The translations under genes and the position numbers were made by a program. The notes under the pieces are model-generated. The model did no database searches, was not told the origin of the DNA, and saw only the letters and a program-made list of their open reading frames with translations. From the NCBI RefSeq assembly GCF_900182595.1, contig NZ_FXTN01000005.1:1-64000 (forward strand): a stretch of DNA of 64,000 nt, read 5' to 3'. Positions 1 to 6,546 of the stretch are shown piece after piece (positions within the stretch are counted from its first letter, which is position 1; every line of letters starts with the position of its first letter). The stretch is from Pedobacter westerhofensis (GTDB lineage Bacteria; Bacteroidota; Bacteroidia; Sphingobacteriales; Sphingobacteriaceae).

Positions 1-21
1 TTCCCTTTTTTGTTGGGACTG

Positions 22-51
22 CAAAGGTAGAAATCTTTTTTAATTTGTCAA
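22..51 (-). promoter_or_regulatory. Leftward promoter P1 (TTG-N19-TACCTTTG)
   Basis: On the minus strand TTGAC (its TTG at 49-51) is followed after 19 bp by TACCTTTG (22-29) and a C. This fits the Bacteroidota consensus TTTG-N19-TAnnTTTG. Transcription would start near position 15 and leave the window at once, so the gene served cannot be seen. A second matching promoter lies about 200 bp upstream. Confidence 0.6.
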
Positions 52-220
52 GCTTTTTATTTTTTATTTTTCAAGGCTTTAAACCTTTTGAATAATCATC
101 CTCTTCAAGGCCGAAGCCTTTCAAATGATTCAGAAACCCGACTGATTCCTTCTTTACACGCCTTTCAAAAAACTAACTTCTTTATCCTTCTCACTGTTTC
201 CCTTCCTCCGAAGCGGGATG

Positions 221-251
221 CAAAAGTAGGAAAAATATCGCTACAGCCAAA
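221..251 (-). promoter_or_regulatory. Leftward promoter P2 (TTTG-N19-TACTTTTG)
   Basis: On the minus strand TTTG (248-251) and TACTTTTG (221-228) are separated by exactly 19 bp, a full match to the phylum's -33/-7 consensus. It points the same way as P1. Two tandem strong promoters followed by a leader of about 200 nt are typical of rRNA operons, but no rRNA sequence is in the window, so that assignment is inference. Confidence 0.6.
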
Positions 252-331
252 CATTATCGGCAATTCATTTGTATGCTTGTGATAACACCCTAATTTTCAG
301 ACAGAAATATTTCTTATCCGGAGCTTCGTTT

Positions 332-482
332 GCTTTTGTTCGGACTTTGTTTTGCCCAGGACCACTCCGGAAGTACTCCAACTGTACCAGCAGAGCACCA
401 AAACCAGGGTCAGCGTGCTGTGCGGGTGCTGTTGTAGTGCAGTTGTGGTGCAGTTGTCCAAAGCAAACTCCGAACAAAGAGC
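332..482. repeat. Imperfect 150-bp palindromic element
   Basis: The left outer arm (332-356) and right outer arm (458-482) are imperfect reverse complements centred on GTTCGGA (338-344) and TCCGAAC (469-475). Inside them, 359-399 and 424-459 again pair loosely, leaving a loop of about 25 nt. The element is more GC-rich than its surroundings. It resembles an interspersed extragenic palindrome; only one copy is visible here, so its genome-wide copy number is unknown. Confidence 0.55.
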
Positions 483-639
483 GATGAAGGTATATATATA
501 AGGACTAAGAGTAAACACGCCGGCATTTGACAGCCCCATTCCGCTATTTGTTAAATTATGTTAACTGCTTGACTGTTATAAAGCCTTTATCTAGCTTAGC
601 GGACAATTATTTTTAATTGACGTTATCGTATTATTAACT

Positions 640-647
640 TATCTTTG
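640..647 (+). promoter_or_regulatory. -7 box of bamD (TATCTTTG)
   Basis: TATCTTTG followed by C ends four bases before the bamD ATG at 652. A start site at the usual distance would fall on or beside the start codon, so the transcript may be leaderless. No good -33 TTTG is seen at the expected distance. Confidence 0.5.
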
Positions 648-651
648 CAGA

Positions 652-1590
652 ATGTTTAAAATTAAACACGTTTTTATATTAAGTTTTACAGTAATTGCCT
701 TGACTATTGCAGGTTGCAAAAGCCGTTTCGAGAAAATCAGGCTGAGCAATGACGTGGCTAAAAAATACCAGGAAGCCATTAAACTGTATAATAAAAAGGA
801 TTATTCTAAAGCTTTGATCTTATTCGAAGATCTTTCCCAGAAATACAGGGGTAGAACCGAGGCCGAAGATTTGAATTACTATTACGCTTACACTTTATTC
901 CGTTTAAAGGATTACACTACTGCAAGATATCAGTTCAAATACTTTGCGGATACTTACCCAACCAGTAAGAATGCCGAAGAATGCCGCTATATGGGCGCTT
1001 ACTGCTACTATCTGGACTCTCCGGAATACACACTGGATCAGGAAAACACTTATAAAGCTATTGACGCATTACAGTTGTTTATCAACTTATACCCTAAAAG
1101 CGAACGTGTTGCGCAGGCCAGTCAGTACATCACAGACCTTCGTGCAAAACTGGAGCTGAAAGCATACACCAACTCAAGATTGTACTATGATCTTGGTGGT
1201 TATGATATTGCAAACTATAAATCTTCAGTGATTTCATTGAAAAACGCAGAAATCGACTTCCCGGACATTAAATTCATTGAAGAAATGGACTTGCTGATCG
1301 TTAGATCCCAATATGATTTTGCGAAAAATAGTTTCCCATTCCGTCAGGAAGACAGATTTACCGAAGCAATTGGCTACGCAAACGAATTTATTGAAAAACA
1401 TCCTGAAAGTAAGTATCTTGCAGAAGCAAAAACACTGAAAAGCAATAGCGAACAAGGTATAGTAAACGCCAAACAAATGATGACGCTTGCAGCGAATCAA
1501 GAGGCAAAATATAAAGCTTTACTGGCAGAAGAAGCAAAAACAGATAGTACTGTCAACACCAAGAAGATTAAAATAACCCCCAAACAATAA
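652..1590 (+). CDS. bamD: Outer membrane assembly lipoprotein BamD
   Basis: BamD is the essential lipoprotein partner of BamA and takes part in inserting beta-barrel proteins into the outer membrane. The 312-residue product opens with a lipoprotein signal whose lipobox ends at Cys22 (TIAGC). Tetratricopeptide-like helices follow (YxxAIKLYNKKDYSKALILFEDL, in pieces, then DYTTARYQFKYFADTYP), and a charged C-terminal tail closes the protein. Its stop overlaps the rpoZ start by one base (TAATG), so the two are co-transcribed. bamA lies in this window at 45687-48257, but in a separate cluster. Family assignment is confident. Confidence 0.9.
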   Translation: MFKIKHVFILSFTVIALTIAGCKSRFEKIRLSNDVAKKYQEAIKLYNKKDYSKALILFEDLSQKYRGRTEAEDLNYYYAYTLFRLKDYTTARYQFKYFADTYPTSKNAEECRYMGAYCYYLDSPEYTLDQENTYKAIDALQLFINLYPKSERVAQASQYITDLRAKLELKAYTNSRLYYDLGGYDIANYKSSVISLKNAEIDFPDIKFIEEMDLLIVRSQYDFAKNSFPFRQEDRFTEAIGYANEFIEKHPESKYLAEAKTLKSNSEQGIVNAKQMMTLAANQEAKYKALLAEEAKTDSTVNTKKIKITPKQ

Positions 1591-1916
1591 TGAATACGAA
1601 TAAACCCGCAATACCAAATACTACGGTAACAAGAAATGTAAATGATTTAGATCAAAAGACAGAAAACATCTATGAGTCTTTAGTGATTATTTCTAAAAGG
1701 GCTAATCAGATTTCTAACAACATGAAAGAAGAACTTCATGGCAAATTAGCTGAGTTCGCTTCTTCTAATGACAATCTGGAGGAGATTTTTGAAAACAGAG
1801 AGCAAATCGAAATCAGCAAGCACTATGAGCGCATGCCTAAACCTTCCCTGATAGCTATTGATGAGTTCCTGAACGACAAAGTTTATCACAGAAATCCGGC
1901 AAAAGATCCTCAATAA
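1590..1916 (+). CDS. rpoZ: DNA-directed RNA polymerase subunit omega (Bacteroidota type)
   Basis: The 108-residue product matches the short omega subunit of Bacteroidota, which helps RNA polymerase assemble. The recognisable stretch is ESLVIISKRANQIS, corresponding to the conserved omega helix, followed by EELHGKLAEFAS. It has no signal or membrane segment. It starts on the last base of the bamD stop and lies 46 bp upstream of coaBC. This bamD-rpoZ-coaBC order is a common arrangement in the phylum. Confidence 0.87.
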   Translation: MNTNKPAIPNTTVTRNVNDLDQKTENIYESLVIISKRANQISNNMKEELHGKLAEFASSNDNLEEIFENREQIEISKHYERMPKPSLIAIDEFLNDKVYHRNPAKDPQ

Positions 1917-1962
1917 TACCAGCATATCCGTTAATTTGCATCATCATTTGCATTAATAGACC

Positions 1963-3162
1963 ATGCTAAAAAATAAAAACATTATCCTTGGCGTTTGCGG
2001 CAGCATCGCAGCATATAAATCTGCTGTCTTAGTCAGGCTCCTGATTAAGGCCGGCGCAAACGTCAAGGTAATCCTTACTGCAGATGCGGCAAATTTCATT
2101 ACCCCGCTCACCCTTGCTACCCTTTCCAAAAATCCTGTTTATACCAAATACTTCGAAGAAGAAACCGGAGTATGGAGCAATCATGTAGAATTAGGCTTAT
2201 GGGCAGATTATATGATCATAGCGCCTGCCAGTGCCAATACAATTGGCAAGATGGCTAACGGGCTTTGCGATAACCTCCTTAGTGCCGTTTACCTCAGTGC
2301 AAAATGCCCTGTATTCTATGCCCCGGCGATGGATCTCGACATGTGGAAACATGATAGTACAAAGGCCAATATCCGCAAGCTTCAGGAATTTGGTAATGTA
2401 ATGGTGTCGCCAAATAGTGGCGAACTGGCTAGCGGCCTGCATGGCGAAGGTAGAATGGCAGAACCAGAAGGGATCATGGCATATCTGATCGCAACTATAA
2501 CAAAAAGCCTTCCCCTTGCAGGACAAAAAGTGATGGTAACCGCAGGGCCTACCTATGAGCCTATTGATCCTGTCCGCTTTATTGGAAACCACTCGTCTGG
2601 AAAAATGGGCTTTACCATAGCTGATGAAATGGCAAAACTCGGAGCAGAGGTTACTTTAATCAGTGGCCCTACGGCTGAGAAAAGTGTCCATCCTATAAAT
2701 AGAATTGACGTAATGACCGCAGCAGAAATGCTTAGCGCCTGTACAAATAACTTTGCCCAAAGCAATATCATTATCATGAGCGCCGCGGTGGCCGACTATA
2801 CTCCTGCCCATGTCTCTTCCCAAAAGATCAAAAAGAAGGATGATGAGTTTAACATTACGCTCAAAAAAACAACAGACATCCTCTTTACGCTGGGCCAGCT
2901 GAAAACACCGGAACAGATTCTCGTAGGCTTTGCCCTGGAAACAAACAATGAAGAAGAAAATGCACTTTATAAGCTGAGGAAAAAGAATCTTGACCTGATC
3001 ATTCTCAATTCTCTCCAGGATGAAGGTGCCGGCTTTAAAAAAGATACAAACAAAATTACTACCTTTAATCGTGCAGAAGAAAAAATGACCTACGAGCTGA
3101 AATCTAAGGCTGAGGTAGCAAAAGATATCTGCTCGGCAATATTAAAGCTCTATAAGGCATGA
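1963..3162 (+). CDS. coaBC: Bifunctional phosphopantothenoylcysteine decarboxylase/phosphopantothenate-cysteine ligase
   Basis: The protein joins cysteine to 4-phosphopantothenate and decarboxylates the product, two steps of coenzyme A synthesis. The N-terminal flavoprotein half (about 1-180) has GSIAAYK (13-19), the catalytic His74 in SNHVELG and PASANTIGKMANG. The C-terminal CoaB half starts near QKVMVTAGPTYEPID and has SAAVADYTP. Two residues catalytic in E. coli CoaBC differ: the PxMNxxMW motif reads PAMDLDMW (Asp124 for Asn), and the flap Cys is Ser157 (ELASG). Length (399) is normal. It overlaps the next gene by 4 bp (ATGA). Confidence 0.93.
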   Translation: MLKNKNIILGVCGSIAAYKSAVLVRLLIKAGANVKVILTADAANFITPLTLATLSKNPVYTKYFEEETGVWSNHVELGLWADYMIIAPASANTIGKMANGLCDNLLSAVYLSAKCPVFYAPAMDLDMWKHDSTKANIRKLQEFGNVMVSPNSGELASGLHGEGRMAEPEGIMAYLIATITKSLPLAGQKVMVTAGPTYEPIDPVRFIGNHSSGKMGFTIADEMAKLGAEVTLISGPTAEKSVHPINRIDVMTAAEMLSACTNNFAQSNIIIMSAAVADYTPAHVSSQKIKKKDDEFNITLKKTTDILFTLGQLKTPEQILVGFALETNNEEENALYKLRKKNLDLIILNSLQDEGAGFKKDTNKITTFNRAEEKMTYELKSKAEVAKDICSAILKLYKA

Positions 3163-4058
3163 AAAAGACCCTAACTTTAATTCATCTGTTCCTGTTGTTC
3201 GTGATCAGCGGTTATGCACAGGAATTAAATGCGAGGGTCCAGGTAATCGCGCCTAAAGTTTCCAATATCAACAAAGCCAATGTTGACCTCATCCAGTCTA
3301 CCATCCGAAATTACCTGAATAACAATAAGTGGTCTAATCAAAGGTACCAGCCTCAGGAAAGGATAGAATGCAATTTCGTAATCACAATTACGGCCTGGGA
3401 CGGAAGCTCGGCCTACAAAGCTGAGGCGCAGATACAAACCAGCAGACCAGTTTACGGCACTTCATACAATACTACCCTGCTTAACCTGAGCGACAAGGAT
3501 TTCGATTTCAACTACAACGAAGGTCAGCCCCTTGATTTCTCTGACCAGAATTACCTCAGCAATCTCAGCTCGCTGTTATCTTATTACGCATATACGATCA
3601 TCGGCCTGGATAAAGACAGTTTCAGTAAACTGGGCGGAACGCCTTACTACCTCAAAGCACAAACTATCCTCAATATTGCACAGGTTTCCGGCAATTCGGG
3701 CTGGAAAGCATACGATGGCTTGCGTAACCGCTACTGGCTAAATGAGAATCTGCTCAATAAAAGCTTCCAGGAACTCCGGGTATTTATTTATAATTATCAT
3801 CTGAATACGCTTGATCGCTTGCAGGCTGACCCTGCAAAAGCTACTAAACTAATGCTGGGTTATTTGCCCGAATTAAAACTGATGGATAAACAGAAACTGG
3901 GCTCCATCTTTCCAAATGTCTACTTTGCCACCAAGGCAGAAGAGATTGTCAATATCCTTTCCATGGGCACATCGCAGGATAAAATCGAGGGGTACAACCT
4001 CCTGAATGATATCGACCCTGCAAACCTGAGCAAGTACGACGCCCTGAAAAAAAACTAA
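3159..4058 (+). CDS. DUF4835 family exported protein
   Basis: The 299-residue product has a clear signal peptide ending near GYAQ (residue 21). The mature part matches the Bacteroidota-specific DUF4835 family, with QELNARVQVIAPKVSN at its start and later CNFVITITAWDGSS and LLSYYAYTIIGLDKDSFSKLGG. The function is unknown; the signal peptide places it in the periplasm or at the outer membrane. It overlaps coaBC by 4 bp, so it is translated from the same message. Genes of this family usually sit between coaBC and recN; here a blaI/M56 pair intervenes. Confidence 0.85.
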   Translation: MKKTLTLIHLFLLFVISGYAQELNARVQVIAPKVSNINKANVDLIQSTIRNYLNNNKWSNQRYQPQERIECNFVITITAWDGSSAYKAEAQIQTSRPVYGTSYNTTLLNLSDKDFDFNYNEGQPLDFSDQNYLSNLSSLLSYYAYTIIGLDKDSFSKLGGTPYYLKAQTILNIAQVSGNSGWKAYDGLRNRYWLNENLLNKSFQELRVFIYNYHLNTLDRLQADPAKATKLMLGYLPELKLMDKQKLGSIFPNVYFATKAEEIVNILSMGTSQDKIEGYNLLNDIDPANLSKYDALKKN

Positions 4059-4195
4059 TCAGCTTCTTTGTAACTTTCCGTATTCAGGTTTTTCTCATCT
4101 CCATATGACACAATGCGATTTCTATACATCAAATACCTTCGGAATATTGGTATTCTGCTCTGTTTCAGTATTATTATAATTAATTTAAAAATAAT

Positions 4196-4244
4196 TTTGT
4201 TTATACGAATAACTTCGTACATTTGAATACGAAACAATTCGTAT
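4196..4244 (+). promoter_or_regulatory. blaI promoter with two BlaI-type operators
   Basis: TTTG (4196-4199) and TACATTTG (4218-4225) form a -33/-7 pair with an 18-bp spacer. Two perfect inverted repeats flank and overlap the -7 box: TACGAA-TAAC-TTCGTA (4204-4219) and ATACGAA-ACAA-TTCGTAT (4227-4244). Their centres are 24 bp apart, a little over two helical turns. Bound repressor dimers would cover the spacer, the -7 box and the start site. They precede blaI by 7 bp, which points to autorepression; this is inferred from layout. Confidence 0.75.
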
Positions 4245-4251
4245 AAAGATT

Positions 4252-4635
4252 ATGTCTACAGAACTTACAGCAAAACCAACGGAAAGCGAACTGGAAATAC
4301 TCCAGATCTTATGGGAGAAAGGGAACTGCACGGTTAGGGACGTACATGAAATCCTGACCAGGAATAAAGAAGCCGGTTACACCACTACGCTTAAACTGAT
4401 GCAGATCATGCACGAAAAGGGACTTGTAGAAAGAGATACAAGTTCAAAGACACATATCTACAGCGCATTGGCCAGTCAGCAGAAAACACAACAGCACCTG
4501 GTATCAAGGTTAATTGACAACGCATTTAACGGATCTGCGGCCAGAATGGTAATGCAGGCACTGGGGAATCACAAATCCAGTAAAGACGAAATAGAAGCAA
4601 TAAAGAAATATTTAGACCAACTAGATCAAAATTAA
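4252..4635 (+). CDS. BlaI/MecI/CopY family transcriptional repressor
   Basis: This is a 127-residue winged-helix repressor. The family signature is visible at TESELEILQILWEKG, VRDVHEIL and YTTTLKLMQIMHEKGLV, followed by a helical C-terminal dimerisation half. Family members bind palindromic operators as dimers and are cleaved after signalling by a partner M56 membrane protease. The partner gene starts 1 bp after this stop. Two perfect inverted repeats sit over the promoter just upstream and are the obvious operators. No beta-lactamase gene is nearby, so the regulated process is unknown. Confidence 0.9.
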   Translation: MSTELTAKPTESELEILQILWEKGNCTVRDVHEILTRNKEAGYTTTLKLMQIMHEKGLVERDTSSKTHIYSALASQQKTQQHLVSRLIDNAFNGSAARMVMQALGNHKSSKDEIEAIKKYLDQLDQN

Positions 4636-4636
4636 A

Positions 4637-6427
4637 ATGGAAACTTTATTACACAATCTCGTACAGGCTACAGGATGGAGCATCCTGCATTCGCTATGGC
4701 AAAGTGCCCTGATTTACGCAGTGCTCGCTCCCTTCCAGATGAAAGTATTTGGTCTCAATGCCAGGCAAAAGTATGCGCTGGCATACGGTTCCATATGTCT
4801 GATGTTCGCATCCTTTGTGTTTACTTTCACACTGGCCTTCCAATGGCCATCGCAGCATGTTCCGCAAAATTTTGCTGCAAATGCGATCGTGCTTCCTGCA
4901 GCCATGCCAACCAATCTTGCGAAGTACGTAGAGATGGTATTCCCATATCTTGTGTTGTTTTACAGTCTCGGCCTCGCCATACAGTCACTGCTGGTAGTGC
5001 AGGGTTACCGTAAAGTACAGGCATTGAAAAAAGCCGCCCATTCCATGATTCCGGCAACCTGGAATTCACTTTTTGAAAACCTGAAAAAAGAACTCAATAT
5101 TAAAAAGCATATTGACTTCCACCTGTCTGATCATGTAAGTGTGCCACTGGTAATTGGCTTTTTTAAACCTGTTATCCTGTTCCCTATCGCACTTGCGGCA
5201 CAGATGGACCTCAAACAGGTAGAAACCATTCTTATCCATGAACTATCGCACATCAGAAGAAATGACTACTTCTTTAACCTGATCAGAACGATGATCGATA
5301 CCCTTCTGTTTTTCAACCCATTTGTATGGCTGGCAGGCAGGTTCATCAATATAGAACGGGAACATGCCTGTGATGATCTTGTCGTAAAAGTTACCCATAC
5401 GCCGCTCACCTATGCCCATGCCCTGCTGACACTGGAGCTGATCACCGACAAAAGCAGCCCGGCACTGGCCCTGGCCGCCACGGGGACAAATCAACATTTA
5501 TACCAACGCATTAAAAGAATAACTGATATGAAAACTACATATGCTAACTCTAAGCAAAAACTATTTGCTGTTAGCCTCACACTGGCAACCATTATCTCGC
5601 TGGCCTGGATTAATCCTGCGGAGAAAGAAAAAACAATGAAAACAGTATCAAAAACAAAAAATATGATACTGGCATCTTCAGAAATCTGTTTGCAGGACAC
5701 GACAAAGAAAAAGTCGAAAAAAGCGTTTAAGATTGTAAATACAGACTCCGTTTATATCCCGGCCCCGCCAGCACCGCCTGCACCCACCGGAAAGATACCT
5801 GCAGCACCAAAAGCATCAATAAAAATTGTCATCGCTCCTCAGGAACCGGTAGCACCGGCCTCACCTGATACGGATATCACCATTGCCCCTCTGGCAGACC
5901 TGTCAAACATGATCGTAAATTTCTCTTATGATGTAAAGGACATGACTATGGCCCACTTCAATGGCCAGAATCCCGAAGATGTAAAAAAAATGCAGGCAGA
6001 ATTAGAGAAAAAAGGCATTGAACTGCAACGCAAATTCAACTCTCCTGAGCAAAAGGCCAAATGGGCAAAGATTGCCGCTGAAATGAAAGCGAAATACGAC
6101 AACCCTAAAGAAAGGGCCAAATGGGAAAAGTTAGCTAAGCAAGCGGAAGCTAAAGCCAATTCACCTGAGCAAAGGGAATTGATCAGAAAGGTACAAATCC
6201 AGGCGAAAATGGCAGCACTGGATGCCCAAAAGATGATCAATGATCCGGAGTTTAAAAAGAATCTGCAATCAATTACCGTCACCCGCCAGCAGCCAATGAG
6301 GATCATTATTGAAAACGAGGATACTCAAAAAGTAAAACAAACTCCTGAATATCTGGAACTGAAAAAGAAATTTGATAAGGATGTAGAAGAGCTGGTAAAC
6401 AAGAAAAATAAAAAAGAGGAGAATTAA
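4637..6427 (+). CDS. BlaR1-like M56 family membrane metallopeptidase
   Basis: The first 320 residues form the M56 unit, with several membrane helices, the zinc motif HELSH (201-205) and the downstream REHACDD (241-247). The family senses a signal and triggers loss of the cognate BlaI repressor. The C-terminal part (about 340-596) is not a penicillin-binding sensor domain. It has a proline-rich stretch (PAPPAPPAP, 375-383), then a charged helical segment with three 20-residue repeats starting at NSP (468), DNP (488) and NSP (508). The gene is coupled to blaI. Length is 596; what the tail senses is unknown. Confidence 0.85.
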   Translation: METLLHNLVQATGWSILHSLWQSALIYAVLAPFQMKVFGLNARQKYALAYGSICLMFASFVFTFTLAFQWPSQHVPQNFAANAIVLPAAMPTNLAKYVEMVFPYLVLFYSLGLAIQSLLVVQGYRKVQALKKAAHSMIPATWNSLFENLKKELNIKKHIDFHLSDHVSVPLVIGFFKPVILFPIALAAQMDLKQVETILIHELSHIRRNDYFFNLIRTMIDTLLFFNPFVWLAGRFINIEREHACDDLVVKVTHTPLTYAHALLTLELITDKSSPALALAATGTNQHLYQRIKRITDMKTTYANSKQKLFAVSLTLATIISLAWINPAEKEKTMKTVSKTKNMILASSEICLQDTTKKKSKKAFKIVNTDSVYIPAPPAPPAPTGKIPAAPKASIKIVIAPQEPVAPASPDTDITIAPLADLSNMIVNFSYDVKDMTMAHFNGQNPEDVKKMQAELEKKGIELQRKFNSPEQKAKWAKIAAEMKAKYDNPKERAKWEKLAKQAEAKANSPEQRELIRKVQIQAKMAALDAQKMINDPEFKKNLQSITVTRQQPMRIIIENEDTQKVKQTPEYLELKKKFDKDVEELVNKKNKKEEN

Positions 6428-6454
6428 TACTCACCTACTTGTCAACTTAGCAGG

Positions 6455-6492
6455 AATAGCCTTGTATAGTAAATCTATACAAGGCTATTTTT
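6455..6492 (+). terminator. Rho-independent terminator after the M56 gene
   Basis: A perfect 15-bp stem, AATAGCCTTGTATAG (6455-6469) with CTATACAAGGCTATT (6475-6489), has a 5-nt loop and runs into TTTTT. It ends the blaI-M56 transcript before recN. Confidence 0.85.
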
Positions 6493-6546
6493 GTTTACAA
6501 AAACATAAACATCCATTGACTAAGTTTTCATAATTTAGCAAAGAAT

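Larger units (their letters stand above)
1..651. other. Non-coding left-edge region with outward promoters and a palindromic element
   Basis: I see no credible gene in these 651 bases. The open frames between 88 and 539 lie in AT-rich leader-like sequence or inside a palindrome, where both strands stay open by symmetry. The region holds two promoter-like sites reading left (22-51 and 221-251), an imperfect palindrome at 332-482, and the -7 box of bamD at 640-647. The stretch between the two leftward promoters could be the leader of a transcript whose gene lies beyond the window. Confidence 0.6.

Noticed and set aside
88..282. 64-codon frame in the left-edge region
   Set aside because: It overlaps an outward promoter and leader-like sequence, has a low-complexity composition and no recognisable feature.
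265..539. Three overlapping frames of 70-80 codons
   Set aside because: They read a palindromic element on both strands; openness follows from symmetry, and there are no start signals or recognisable domains.
4055..4237. 60-codon minus-strand frame before blaI
   Set aside because: It runs through the blaI operators and promoter and matches no family.
4252..6427. Beta-lactam resistance locus
   Set aside because: There is a BlaI/M56 pair but no beta-lactamase or penicillin-binding gene nearby, and the M56 tail lacks the penicillin sensor.
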